Positions 27,741-36,825 of a DNA stretch of 64,000 bases are shown piece by piece. The DNA is taken from positions 186,001 through 250,000 of the forward strand of contig NZ_CP034015.1 in NCBI RefSeq assembly GCF_003855395.1, read 5' to 3'. Under the pieces are notes generated by a model. The model was not told the origin of the DNA and did not search any database. It saw only the letters and a list, made by a program, of their open reading frames with translations. Origin of the DNA: Shewanella livingstonensis. GTDB lineage: Bacteria; Pseudomonadota; Gammaproteobacteria; Enterobacterales; Shewanellaceae. Within the stretch, counting starts at the first letter, position 1, and the number at the start of each line of letters is the position of its first letter. Made by a program: the position numbers and the translations under genes.

Positions 27741-28274
27741 TTATTGCACCACATGAGCATGAAGTAATAATGCTATGCGCGATAATTTAGTTAGCGCCCT
27801 GACCGATAATGTCGCCCCTGTGATCCCGTCAATATGTTTATCGAGCTGGTATTGTTCGTCTAACTTAGCCGATTTAAATTGGTCAGTAAAAAAATCATGA
27901 CGCACTTCATCACCGCGACTTTCACGATAAACTAACACTTTAGTCCGTACAATTTTATGGTCTTTTACATGAATAGCCACTGTAATAGGCGACTCTTTAC
28001 CTATCTCATCCATTATCCATACGGTTTCATTATTGTGTAACCAATAACGCACACGCATTTTATTGAAACGATGAGCTAAAATGGCCTCAACCGTTTTTTT
28101 GAGGTCATCGTCAAGCCACAACACTTTAGACTCGCCACTATTGCCATTAAACGCTTGGCTAATAAACGCCTCATTTGACTGATATTGTGAGGCAGCGACA
28201 GCATTAAAGGCGGAACAACAAACGGCTAATCCCAGCATAAACACCATCAAATATGATCGTAATATTGTCTGCAT
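27741..28274 (-). CDS. periplasmic FMN-binding domain protein with ApbE flavinylation motif
   Basis: An exported protein of about 177 residues. The ATG at 28274 has GGAAGG upstream and opens a signal peptide ending near AVAA; a start at 28334 would put 20 odd residues before it and run into the hairpin at 28303-28332. The C-terminal FMN-binding domain carries DGITGAT at about residues 149-155, matching the DxxTGAT motif whose last Thr receives FMN from the transferase ApbE. No apbE is in the window. It sits between a porin and a PepSY membrane protein, a set consistent with an extracytoplasmic redox chain. Confidence 0.85.
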   Translation of the reverse strand: MQTILRSYLMVFMLGLAVCCSAFNAVAASQYQSNEAFISQAFNGNSGESKVLWLDDDLKKTVEAILAHRFNKMRVRYWLHNNETVWIMDEIGKESPITVAIHVKDHKIVRTKVLVYRESRGDEVRHDFFTDQFKSAKLDEQYQLDKHIDGITGATLSVRALTKLSRIALLLHAHVVQ

Positions 28275-28302
28275 ATTGGCCTTCCAGCAATCATAAAAAT
28301 AC

Positions 28303-28332
28303 GGGTGCCAACAATATACACTGTTGGCACCC
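28303..28332 (-). terminator. intra-operon hairpin (attenuator or processing site)
   Basis: GGGTGCCAACA and TGTTGGCACCC form a perfect 11-bp stem with an 8-base loop, followed on the minus strand by GTATTTTTATG. It lies between the porin gene and the FMN-binding gene. A partial terminator here would give more porin than downstream redox proteins. Confidence 0.75.
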
Positions 28333-28384
28333 ATTTACCGACAATCTGTTATATCGGTTTATCTTATCTCAGAATACTCAACGA

Positions 28385-29560
28385 TTAGAACTGGTAACCA
28401 ACACCTAGGTTGAAACCGTCTGAATCAGCTGCGCCGCCAATGTTTTCGTAATCCGCTTTAAACACGACGTTTTCATGTAACCAATAGTTCACACCTACGC
28501 TAGTTTGTTTTTTCTTGGTGTCGGCACTATCACCGGCATTATTATCCCATTCGTTGTAACGGGCAAACACACCAAACTGTTCATTAATACGGTAAGCAGG
28601 CTCAATATAGAAACCATTTTGCTTATCACGACCTAAAGCTTCTGCTTCTTTACCATCAATGTTCCACTGAGCGTATAACGCTTTTACAGTAAAGTTTTCA
28701 ATGCTGTAAATCGCATGTGCAGTAAGCAGTGTTGCTGAGGCAGAATCAACGCCAGCAGTACCTTGAGTTAAATCAGACTGATATTGAACCGTTGCAGCTA
28801 GCTCTAAACCAGGAACCGCAGTATATTTTACACGGCCGGTATAAGCTAAATCTTCACCCTTGGCTTCAGATACTTTTTGACGACCATTACGGATTTTGTA
28901 TCCAGAGCTTTGATCTAAATACAAACCAGAAGTCACTGCAGTGTCAAAGGCTAAACCAGGAGCCGCTTTAATATTAAGGTTTAAACCACCTTCCCACCAT
29001 GTTGCAGGAATAATGTCTTTTTCTACCGGGTTACGCTCAACACCGTAAAAGACAGTTGGTTCGTGAGTTTCATTAATAATACCAACAGGCATTAAGAATA
29101 GACCCGCTTTACCCGTGAACATCTCATTAAAGTCATGCTCGATATACGCTTGCTCTAACTCAACTTCACCTTTTTTGCTTTCGCCAGCAATTGAATGCTC
29201 TACTTCTAGCTCAGAGAAAAAACGTGTTGTGCTATTAAATTCATGGCCAACAAACAATACAAAACGATGGAAGTCGAATTCTTTCTTATCTTCACCGGTT
29301 TGGTTATTACTAATATTGTTATAGTGTAATTCACCATAACCACCAATAGTGGTTGCCGACTGACTTGTTGCGGTTGCTTCTACTGCATCAGCAGTGGTTT
29401 CTACACGCTTTTCAGTTTGCTCAAGGCGCTTTTCAAGATCTTTAAGCACTTTTTGCTGCTGCTCAATAATTTGGCGTAATTCAGTCGTTTCGTCAGCCGC
29501 GATAGCTTGATTGCTAGCAAAAAGACCGAGTAATGTTGCAGCAATTAACGTTTTTTTCAT
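28385..29560 (-). CDS. outer-membrane porin-like protein with N-terminal coiled coil
   Basis: A 391-residue protein with a signal peptide (cleavage after AIAA near residue 22) and a Glu/Lys-rich coiled coil at about residues 25-65 (a TELRQIIEQQQ-type heptad pattern). A beta-barrel of alternating strands follows, starting at TIGGYGELHYN and ending in the BamA-type terminal aromatic GVGYQF. The overall plan resembles OprP/OprO-like or short phosphoporin-like barrels. It is the first gene of the Fur-box operon with the FMN-binding and PepSY proteins. A role as an iron-related channel or as the outer-membrane part of an electron path is inferred. Confidence 0.82.
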   Translation of the reverse strand: MKKTLIAATLLGLFASNQAIAADETTELRQIIEQQQKVLKDLEKRLEQTEKRVETTADAVEATATSQSATTIGGYGELHYNNISNNQTGEDKKEFDFHRFVLFVGHEFNSTTRFFSELEVEHSIAGESKKGEVELEQAYIEHDFNEMFTGKAGLFLMPVGIINETHEPTVFYGVERNPVEKDIIPATWWEGGLNLNIKAAPGLAFDTAVTSGLYLDQSSGYKIRNGRQKVSEAKGEDLAYTGRVKYTAVPGLELAATVQYQSDLTQGTAGVDSASATLLTAHAIYSIENFTVKALYAQWNIDGKEAEALGRDKQNGFYIEPAYRINEQFGVFARYNEWDNNAGDSADTKKKQTSVGVNYWLHENVVFKADYENIGGAADSDGFNLGVGYQF

Positions 29561-29645
29561 TTTCTCATCCTGATTTAGTCAATGTGAGTAACTATAATGT
29601 TATGTAAAGCTATGTAAATTGGCGTGGATTATACATAACAGTTAT

Positions 29646-29664
29646 GTTAATGCAAACCATTATC
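29646..29664 (-). promoter_or_regulatory. putative Fur box of the porin-FMN-PepSY operon
   Basis: GTTAATGCAAACCATTATC matches the 19-base Fur consensus GATAATGATAATCATTATC at 15 positions, with a perfect right half that continues as CATTATCATT. It lies 86 bases upstream of the porin start codon, in the promoter zone. Confidence 0.6.
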
Positions 29665-29667
29665 ATT

Positions 29668-30105
29668 AAGTTTATGATACGTATATCACATATCTAATAA
29701 CAACTAATTGTCATTAATGTCACAACATAACCGAGAGCTAACATCAAAGATGTTCAAATAAATACTGGCTTTGATAACATGTAGAATCAATACTAATGAG
29801 GGGGTGGTTGAAGTGAAAATAGACAGGATAATTGGACAATATCATTAATACATAACGATTTTACCCATAAATAGTAATGTTTGTATCAGAATTGCTCACC
29901 ATATTAAAAACCAAAGCGTAGATAAAGAACCAGTATGATGGCGTTAATTAAAAGGTCTTTAATTAACGTATTAGCTTAATAGAGCACGGACTAGCTAAAT
30001 ACATTGCCTTTATAGCAAACTACTATAATCTGGCTAAACTCCCCCTCGTTTCGTCATTTATTTGTTATCAATAGCTGGCAGAGCGCTCAATTTTGAGACG
30101 GCCCA
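29668..30105. other. intergenic region without recognised features
   Basis: About 440 AT-rich bases between the divergent porin and methyltransferase genes. It must hold the methyltransferase promoter. I see no open reading frame, strong hairpin or repeat that I can support. Confidence 0.5.
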
Positions 30106-30771
30106 ATGACAGCCCTACGATTATGCTACCAAACCGTTGAGTTTGGTAAAATTGATATTCATCTATGTACTTTACGCAACAATCAAGAATTTTATGATCC
30201 TACCGGTATTGCCGAAAAACTCGGTATATCCTCTGCGAGCTGGCCAATTTTTGGTATTGTTTGGCCATCAAGTTTAGTACTGGCTAATTATATGTTGGAT
30301 TACCAAATTGAAGGTAAAAGGATTCTGGAAATAGGTTGTGGAATAGCACTATCAAGCTTATTACTCAATGAAAAAAATGCCGATATTACTGCAACCGACT
30401 ACCACCCAGAAGTTGAACAATTCCTTAATAGAAACACACAGTTAAACAACGGTAAAAGCATCACTTTTGAGCGAGTAGACTGGGCGAATGACACTAGTAA
30501 GCTGGGACTTTTTGACGTTATCATCGGCAGCGATTTACTCTATGAAGATGAACATGTGGAGCTATTGGCATATTTTATTAAAAATCATGCCAGCGAAAAA
30601 TGTGACGTTATCATTGTCGACCCAGGCCGCGGTCGCAAAAATAAGCTTAGTGTAAAATTAGCCGAATTTGGGTTTACCAGTAGCCATATAAAACCCATAC
30701 ACACCGACTATTTAACACTACCATTTAAAGGCTATATTCTGCTTTTCTCACGTGATAGCGCCGCGACTTAA
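30106..30771 (+). CDS. SAM-dependent methyltransferase, METTL21/Methyltransf_16-like
   Basis: A 221-residue class I methyltransferase. It has the SAM-binding loop LEIGCGIALSS (about residue 80), the acidic beta-2 end (TATDYHPE), and GSDLLYE in the place of the DxxY motif seen in protein-lysine methyltransferases of the METTL21/ETFB-KMT group. An N-terminal W-P-S-S segment before motif I (IVWPSSLVLANYM) is also typical of that group. The target is unknown. The upstream ribosome site is weak. It is monocistronic, with no functional link to its neighbours. Confidence 0.8.
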   Translation: MTALRLCYQTVEFGKIDIHLCTLRNNQEFYDPTGIAEKLGISSASWPIFGIVWPSSLVLANYMLDYQIEGKRILEIGCGIALSSLLLNEKNADITATDYHPEVEQFLNRNTQLNNGKSITFERVDWANDTSKLGLFDVIIGSDLLYEDEHVELLAYFIKNHASEKCDVIIVDPGRGRKNKLSVKLAEFGFTSSHIKPIHTDYLTLPFKGYILLFSRDSAAT

Positions 30772-31316
30772 TCGCAAAATACAAACTAAGCAATTGTTAT
30801 TTAAGTTATAAAAAACAAATTTAAAATCATAACCTAACACCTTTGCAAGGCTAACCCCTATTAAATAGGTTTAGCCTATATGTACCTTCCAAGATGTTTC
30901 TAAATAAACGACATTAACTAAACATATTCCACTTTTTAGCTTAACGCTCTCAAGCTAACATATCGAAACCAGCATCACTGATAGTGAAGATCCATTTGAT
31001 AGCACAAGCACCAACTATTTATCGTACGACTGAGCCGCTATACGCCTTTAATAAAAACATCAGCGATAAACCATAATGTAAATAACAATAAACGGGGTAA
31101 GTAACTTAATGCGAATGGCGCTATGTTATTATTTGTCAGGTTTTTAGGCTCAAAACACGCTATGATCCCCCCATTGTCGCCCTAAACTTTATAAGCCTCA
31201 AAAATTGAGCCGTATAGCTTAGATGATCTCTTATAAGCCAGAACAAGGCCTATACTCAGTCTTTATCGGGCGCAGCGTAATTATCTCTTTATTTATACTT
31301 TATATTAGGCAGTACC
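30772..31316. other. intergenic region between methyltransferase and rlmI
   Basis: 545 bases without a supported gene. An imperfect inverted repeat at 30849-30876 (GGCTAA ... TTAGCC) could act as a weak transcript end for the methyltransferase gene, but no T-tract follows. The rlmI promoter must lie in the last 200 bases. Confidence 0.45.
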
Positions 31317-32510
31317 ATGGCTATCAGAATTAAACTTAAACCTGGCCGCGAACGCTCATTAGAGCGACGCCACCCTTGGATATTTTCCAACGGTATTCAC
31401 AACGTCAATGGCGGAAAACCACAGCCCGGAGACACAGTAGATGTCGTCGGTCATGATGGTCGCTGGCTAGGACGCGGGGCCTGGTCGCCAGAATCTCAAA
31501 TCCAAGTGCGTATATGGACCTTCGATAAAGAAGAAGCAATTGATGCCGACTTCTTTGCCAGACGCATAAAAAGAGCCCAAGCGGGTCGTGATGATCTGAT
31601 CCGCGAACAAGGCTTAACCGGCTATCGCTTAATCGCCGCTGAATCGGACGGTTTACCGGGTATCACCATAGACCGCTATGCCAACGTATTGGTTTGCCAA
31701 CTGTTAAGCACTGGCGCTGAAAAGTGGCGCGACACTATAGTAGAGCAGTTGGTGATTCAATATCCCGATTGCGCAGTTTACGAGCGCTCTGACGTAGACT
31801 CGAGAAAGAAAGAAGGTTTGGTTCCTGTGGTAGGGCTACTGCACGGTGAATTGCCGCCAATGCCTGTTATCATTGAAGAAAACGGTATCAAGATTGCTGT
31901 TGATGTAATTAAAGGCCATAAAACAGGCTTTTACCTAGATCAACGTGACAACCGCGCTATGGCTGCTCGTTTTGTTAAAGGTAAATCGGTACTTAACTGT
32001 TTTTGTTACACTGGCACCTTTGGTTTATATGCCGCAAAAGCTGGAGCGACGAGTATTGAAAACGTCGATGTATCATCACTAGCACTGCAAACAGCCCGCG
32101 ATAATATGGCAATTAATCATCTAAATGATGACAACGTAAACTACCTAGAAGCTGACGTTTTTAAATTGCTACGCCTATATAGAGATGAAGGTAAAACCTT
32201 CGATGTTATCGTATTAGATCCGCCTAAGTTTGCCGACAATAAGGCACAACTTGATGGCGCGTGCCGGGGTTATAAAGACATCAATATGATTGCCATGCAG
32301 TTACTTAATCCTGGTGGAATACTGTTAACCTTTTCATGTTCAGGTTTAATGCAGTCAGACTTATTTCAAAAAGTGGTTGCAGACGCCGCATTAGATGCCA
32401 AACGTGAAGTGCAGTTTATTGAGCGTATGCATCAAGCTAGCGACCACCCGATTAGCAGCGCATTCCCTGAAGGTTATTACCTTAAAGGGCTGGTTGCTCG
32501 TGTTTGGTAA
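31317..32510 (+). CDS. rlmI: 23S rRNA (cytosine1962-C5) methyltransferase
   Basis: A 397-residue enzyme matching E. coli RlmI/YccW (396) that makes m5C at 23S rRNA position 1962. An N-terminal PUA domain (residues 1-75, [20 protein letters not shown]) is followed by the EEHEE-type linker ([14 protein letters not shown]) and a Rossmann methyltransferase domain. The latter has [25 protein letters not shown] and the catalytic FSCSGLM. It is monocistronic, with its own strong terminator. Confidence 0.95.
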   Translation: MAIRIKLKPGRERSLERRHPWIFSNGIHNVNGGKPQPGDTVDVVGHDGRWLGRGAWSPESQIQVRIWTFDKEEAIDADFFARRIKRAQAGRDDLIREQGLTGYRLIAAESDGLPGITIDRYANVLVCQLLSTGAEKWRDTIVEQLVIQYPDCAVYERSDVDSRKKEGLVPVVGLLHGELPPMPVIIEENGIKIAVDVIKGHKTGFYLDQRDNRAMAARFVKGKSVLNCFCYTGTFGLYAAKAGATSIENVDVSSLALQTARDNMAINHLNDDNVNYLEADVFKLLRLYRDEGKTFDVIVLDPPKFADNKAQLDGACRGYKDINMIAMQLLNPGGILLTFSCSGLMQSDLFQKVVADAALDAKREVQFIERMHQASDHPISSAFPEGYYLKGLVARVW

Positions 32511-32531
32511 TAGCTAGACACTCACTGCATC

Positions 32532-32562
32532 AAAAAAGGGAACAGTATCTGTTCCCTTTTTT
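32532..32562 (+). terminator. intrinsic terminator of rlmI
   Basis: A perfect 14-bp inverted repeat (AAAAAAGGGAACAG / CTGTTCCCTTTTTT) with a 3-base loop, ending in T6, 21 bases after the stop codon. Confidence 0.92.
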
Positions 32563-33121
32563 GCTTAATGTAACCCAAGAAAGTAAAGATAGCACACTCA
32601 CTCAGCTAAGAGCCCTTAAAACCCTAACAATCAAGGTACTCTATAAATATGCCAAGCGACTTAAATTCTAGATAAAAAGTAAACGACATTAAGTATAAAA
32701 ATACATAAACGAGAAGAGCCACAGGCAAAACAGGCAAAACAGGCAAAAACTATACTTATAAGCCAGCTGAAATTTTCAATACTTAACCACTTACTTTTAA
32801 TGAGGTATATGCTGAACTAACCAAAGAAATAGTCATGTAAATCGTTAATAAAATGCTTGAATAATAACCCTATCGGATGCCGAGTTTCATTTTTATCGAC
32901 ATCGAATAATCCAAGCTTTCAAGCTATAAAAATATCTATGCTAAATATCACTATCTCTTCCTGTCAGATTTATGCAATTAAACTTATTTTAGTGATTTTT
33001 TACCCTCAAAGTGTACACAACGTCACCTCACAAGCTCATTGAAACAAAATTGATCTAGTTGATTAACTGCTGCGTAACTAATGCTGAACTCAAAGTGGTA
33101 CACACCTAAAAGGAAGATAAA
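32563..33121. other. intergenic region before the fasciclin gene
   Basis: About 560 AT-rich bases with a short tandem repeat (32721-32747) and, near the end, the fasciclin ribosome site (AAGGAAG). A 61-codon frame at 32857-33042 has no ribosome site or family likeness and I do not call it. Confidence 0.5.
32721..32747. repeat. tandem repeat, three copies of a 9-base unit
   Basis: ACAGGCAAA is repeated three times without change in non-coding DNA. It could vary in copy number by slippage. No gene is close enough to suggest phase variation. Confidence 0.8.
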
Positions 33122-33619
33122 ATGTTAAAGAAAATATCTACGATACTGACTCTCATAGTGGCTAGTTTAGCGTTCTCATCTGTTTCTTATGCCGAACATC
33201 ATGGTATGAAAAAAGACATTGTTGACGTAGCGGCTGAAAATGGCTCGTTTACCACTCTCGTTGCTGCAGTTAAAGCAGCAGGGCTTGTTGAAACGCTGAA
33301 AGGCAAAGGTCCATTTACGGTATTCGCACCAACAGATGATGCATTTGCAAAGTTGCCTGAAGGCACTATCGAAATGCTACTAAAACCAGAAAACAAAGAT
33401 AAGCTTGTTGCGGTATTAACTTATCATGTTGTGGCTGGCAAAGTGTTAGCTGCAGATGTAGTTAAGCTAGATAGCGCAACGACAGTTGAAGGACAAACAA
33501 TTACCATTGAAGTAAAAGACGGTAATGTGATGGTAAACAATGCAAAAGTTATCATGGCAGATGTTAACGCAAGCAATGGTGTAATCCACGTGATTGACAC
33601 TGTGCTACTACCTAAGTAA
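33122..33619 (+). CDS. secreted fasciclin (FAS1) domain protein
   Basis: A 165-residue protein with a signal peptide (cleavage near SYAE, residue 24) and one FAS1 domain. It has the first conserved stretch [13 protein letters not shown], the H1 box [15 protein letters not shown], the central YHVV and the H2-like [16 protein letters not shown]1 domains act in adhesion or carbohydrate and matrix contact; in single-domain bacterial forms the role is mostly unknown. AAGGAAG precedes the ATG and a terminator follows directly, so it is a single-gene unit. Confidence 0.93.
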   Translation: MLKKISTILTLIVASLAFSSVSYAEHHGMKKDIVDVAAENGSFTTLVAAVKAAGLVETLKGKGPFTVFAPTDDAFAKLPEGTIEMLLKPENKDKLVAVLTYHVVAGKVLAADVVKLDSATTVEGQTITIEVKDGNVMVNNAKVIMADVNASNGVIHVIDTVLLPK

Positions 33620-33643
33620 TTGATAAGCAATTAATGTACCGTC

Positions 33644-33679
33644 GGGGGCATTGGATACACTCCATGCTCCCAATTTTTT
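33644..33679 (+). terminator. intrinsic terminator of the fasciclin gene
   Basis: GGGGGCAT(T)GGA pairs with TCCATGCTCCC (one bulged T, one G-U) around TACAC, followed by AATTTTTT. It starts 25 bases after the stop. Confidence 0.82.
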
Positions 33680-33957
33680 GTGCCGAACGATTTAAGCCAG
33701 TGCACAATAGTAACTAATCAATGCTTTGATAATATCTTGCTTGCGAAGTAACTAACTGCCAAGACAGCTTAATCACCATATTTAAACAATCCTCAATAGC
33801 CTTCAACGACTCCAACAGCACCTTTAATTAGCTCAACCCCATTTTAAACTGCTGCGACGATAATATTTATCGGGAATAAGATGTCCCTATCGAAATAGAC
33901 AGGTGCAGCAAAAATATTAATGGTAAATCAGCTCACTATAATAGTGTTATATCCAAT
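33680..33957. other. intergenic region with no recognised feature
   Basis: About 280 bases between the fasciclin and glmS terminators. No gene, hairpin or repeat that I can support. Confidence 0.5.
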
Positions 33958-33990
33958 AAAAAACGGCTTCCTAAGAAACCGTTTTTCATT
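33958..33990 (-). terminator. intrinsic terminator of glmS
   Basis: AAAACGG and CCGTTTT, extended by TTC/GAA across one mismatch, form a hairpin with a 4-base loop. On the minus strand it runs into a T-rich end. It starts 24 bases past the glmS stop. Confidence 0.8.
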
Positions 33991-34013
33991 AAAATTACAT
34001 TTAAATCAAAAGC

Positions 34014-35843
34014 TTACTCAACTGTAACTGATTTAGCCAAGTTCCGAGGTTGGTCTACATCGGTACCTTTAATTAATGCCACATGATATGACAATAATTG
34101 TAATGGGATGGTATAAATTAACGGTGCCATGAACTGATCACAATGTGGAACTTGGATAACTTTCATGGTGTCGTCTGATTCAAACTCAGCATCAACATCG
34201 GCAAACACATACATTAATCCGCCGCGAGCACGTACTTCTTCAACGTTCGATTTAAGCTTTTCGAGTAATTCATTATTTGGCGCAACCACGATAACGGGCA
34301 TATCGGCATCAATCAAGGCTAATGGACCGTGCTTTAGCTCACCAGAAGCATAAGCTTCTGCGTGAATGTACGAAATCTCTTTTAGCTTTAATGCACCTTC
34401 CATTGCGATTGGATATTGATCACCACGGCCTAAGAATAGTGCATGTTGCTTATCGGCAAAGTCTTCTGCTAATTCTGCAATTGCATCATTTAAGCCAAGC
34501 GCTTGTTCCACTTTAGCTGGCATTGATAACAAGCTTTGAGTAATAGCGGCTTCCATGTCGCTAGACATGCCATTATGACGACCAATAACTGTTGTTAACA
34601 TTAACAAGCCAGCAAGTTGTACAGTAAAGGCTTTAGTTGATGCTACGCCAATTTCTACGCCAGCTTTCATCATATACGCCATGTCAGATTCACGTACTAA
34701 TGATGAACCTGCTGAGTTACAGATGGTTAAGGTGGCTTTGTAGCCCATCTCTTTTGCTAAACGCATAGCCGCTAAGGTATCCGCTGTTTCACCCGATTGT
34801 GAAATAGTCACTAATAAGCTATTTGGGAATAAGTGCGACTTGCGGTAACGGAACTCAGATGCAATTTCAACGTTACATGATACGCCAGCCCAATCTTCTA
34901 GCCAGTAACGCGCAGCCATACCGGCATGATAACTGGTACCACAGGCAATAATTTGCACGTGTTTAATGTCTTTTAAAAATTCAGCAGCATTTTCACCAAA
35001 AGCAGAATCTAATACTTTACCACCCGCAATACGACCTTCTAACGTGTGCGCAATAGCAGTAGGTTGCTCGTAAATTTCTTTAAGCATGTAGTGACGATAT
35101 TCACCTTTGTCACCCGCATCATGAGTCACTTCCGACTCTTTTATTTCACGCTGAACGGCATTGCCATTCACGTCAAAAATGTTAACGTCGCGGCGTGTAA
35201 TTTCTGCTACATCGCCTTCTTCTAAAAAGGCAAATGAACGCGTTACAGGTAGCAATGCTAATTGATCTGAGGCAACAAAGTTTTCACCCAGGCCATAACC
35301 AATGACTAATGGGCTACCGCTTCGGGCAACAACCATGCGCTCGCTATCACGACGGTCAATAACCACTGTGCCATAGGCACCTTCAAGCTGCTTAACGGTT
35401 GCTTGTACTGCCATTAATAAGTTAGTGGCTGTTTTTAATTCATGGTGAACAAGGTGACAAATAACTTCGGTGTCGGTATCAGATGAAAACACATAACCTA
35501 AATCTTTTAATCTTTCACGCAATTTGTTGTGATTTTCAATAATACCGTTGTGTACAACTGCAATATCGCCTTCAGACAAATGTGGGTGTGCATTGCGCTC
35601 AGTGGGTTCACCATGTGTGGCCCAACGAGTATGAGCAATACCGGTGCCGCCACTTAATGGTGTTGCGTCAAGCGCTGATGATAATTCTTGTACTTTACCC
35701 ACGCGGCGAGTACGGCTTAATTCACCATTATTGATTACAGCAATACCTGCTGAGTCATAGCCACGGTATTCAAGACGGCGTAAACCTTCAACTAAAATTT
35801 CTGCAACATCCCTTTGCGCCACGGCGCCTACTATTCCACACAT
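34014..35843 (-). CDS. glmS: glutamine-fructose-6-phosphate aminotransferase (isomerizing)
   Basis: The first enzyme of UDP-N-acetylglucosamine synthesis, making glucosamine 6-phosphate from fructose 6-phosphate and glutamine. At 609 residues it equals E. coli GlmS. The N-terminal Ntn glutaminase starts with the catalytic Cys ([10 protein letters not shown]). Two SIS domains follow ([33 protein letters not shown]). The C-terminal NLAKSVTVE loop is complete. It lies 29 bases after a DeoR regulator gene and probably shares its transcript. glmU, the next pathway gene here, is 3.3 kb away. Confidence 0.97.
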   Translation of the reverse strand: MCGIVGAVAQRDVAEILVEGLRRLEYRGYDSAGIAVINNGELSRTRRVGKVQELSSALDATPLSGGTGIAHTRWATHGEPTERNAHPHLSEGDIAVVHNGIIENHNKLRERLKDLGYVFSSDTDTEVICHLVHHELKTATNLLMAVQATVKQLEGAYGTVVIDRRDSERMVVARSGSPLVIGYGLGENFVASDQLALLPVTRSFAFLEEGDVAEITRRDVNIFDVNGNAVQREIKESEVTHDAGDKGEYRHYMLKEIYEQPTAIAHTLEGRIAGGKVLDSAFGENAAEFLKDIKHVQIIACGTSYHAGMAARYWLEDWAGVSCNVEIASEFRYRKSHLFPNSLLVTISQSGETADTLAAMRLAKEMGYKATLTICNSAGSSLVRESDMAYMMKAGVEIGVASTKAFTVQLAGLLMLTTVIGRHNGMSSDMEAAITQSLLSMPAKVEQALGLNDAIAELAEDFADKQHALFLGRGDQYPIAMEGALKLKEISYIHAEAYASGELKHGPLALIDADMPVIVVAPNNELLEKLKSNVEEVRARGGLMYVFADVDAEFESDDTMKVIQVPHCDQFMAPLIYTIPLQLLSYHVALIKGTDVDQPRNLAKSVTVE

Positions 35844-35872
35844 GATAATTTCCTTTATTGTTTCAATTTAAT

Positions 35873-36643
35873 TTAGTTAGCATACGGCGCGAGTATCACT
35901 CTAACGCCATGCGCTGAAATAATGTCGACAGCATCTTTAGTGATATTGTCATCGGTAACCAATACATTAACCACATCCCACGGCAGTTCTAGATTAGGGA
36001 TACGTCGACCAATTTTGGTCGATTCTAAAAGTACTACCACTTCACGCGACATTTCTGCCATCACTTTACTTAAGCCGGTTAGCTCGTTAAACGTGGTTGT
36101 ACCGCGATTAAGATCGATACCGTCGGCACCGATAAACAGTTGGTCGAAGTTATATGAGCGTAATACTTGCTCTGCTACTTGACCTTGAAAAGACTCTGAA
36201 TGAGGATCCCAAGTTCCACCGGTCATCAATAATGTCGGTTCGTTTTCAAGTTCATGGATGGCATTGGCCAACTGCAATGAGTTAGTCATCACCACCAAAC
36301 CACGTTTGTCATTGAGTTGCTGAACAATACCGGATGTAGTGCTTCCACTGTCAATAATAATCCGGTTATGGTCGCGGATCAGCTCAGCGGCTTTAGCGGC
36401 AATAGCTTGTTTATTTAATGATAGGTTTTCGCTAGCTATTTGGGTCATTTCTTGTGGCACAGGCACAGCACCGCCGTAACGTCGCAACAATAGTCCATGG
36501 GTTTCGAGCATGGCTAAATCTTTACGAATAGTCACTTCAGAAGTGGCAAATAGATTCGCCAGTTCATCGACACTGACTTCGCCTTGTTCATTAACTAATT
36601 TAATGATCGAATGGCGACGTTGTTGGGTGTTACGTTTCGTCAT
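35873..36643 (-). CDS. DeoR-family transcriptional regulator upstream of glmS
   Basis: A 256-residue repressor-type protein. The N-terminal DeoR helix-turn-helix (residues 6-55) includes RRHSIIKLVNEQGEVSVDEL and SEVTIRKDLAMLETHGLL. The C-terminal sugar-phosphate sensor has IIDSGSTTSGIVQQL, TNSLQLANAI and FIGADGID. It precedes glmS with a 29-base gap. DeoR proteins sense phosphorylated sugars, so control of glmS by an amino-sugar phosphate is the natural inference. Confidence 0.9.
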   Translation of the reverse strand: MTKRNTQQRRHSIIKLVNEQGEVSVDELANLFATSEVTIRKDLAMLETHGLLLRRYGGAVPVPQEMTQIASENLSLNKQAIAAKAAELIRDHNRIIIDSGSTTSGIVQQLNDKRGLVVMTNSLQLANAIHELENEPTLLMTGGTWDPHSESFQGQVAEQVLRSYNFDQLFIGADGIDLNRGTTTFNELTGLSKVMAEMSREVVVLLESTKIGRRIPNLELPWDVVNVLVTDDNITKDAVDIISAHGVRVILAPYAN

Positions 36644-36744
36644 TAAAATTAACTATCTTTCACATAAGTTTCGAAGCGAAAGATATTTTAGCATCAAATG
36701 AAACTTTATCTAGATCTTATCAGCAAAATTTGAAATAAAAGCAC

Positions 36745-36776
36745 AAAAAAAGCCTCTACACTAAGCAGAGGCTTTT
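36745..36776 (-). terminator. intrinsic terminator of the siderophore receptor gene
   Basis: The minus strand shows AAAAGCCTCT and AGAGGCTTTTTTT around a short loop, about 50 bases beyond the receptor stop codon. It also lies 100 bases upstream of the DeoR gene and separates the two units. Confidence 0.85.
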
Positions 36777-36825
36777 GATAATAATAAATGAAAATGTCTT
36801 CGAGTGGATAAAATCTTATTTATTA

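Noticed and set aside
28729..29324. Frames of 69-80 codons opposite the porin gene
   Set aside because: They are antisense shadows of the porin coding region and have no independent support.
30736..30760. Another CACGTG considered as parS (TTTCTCACGTGATAGC)
   Set aside because: Flanks do not follow the TGTTT/AAACA palindrome; too few matches.
30849..30876. Imperfect hairpin considered as a terminator
   Set aside because: Interrupted stem and no T-tract; kept only as a remark in the intergenic entry.
32857..33042. 61-codon frame before the fasciclin gene
   Set aside because: No ribosome site, no family likeness, AT-rich background; not supported as a gene.
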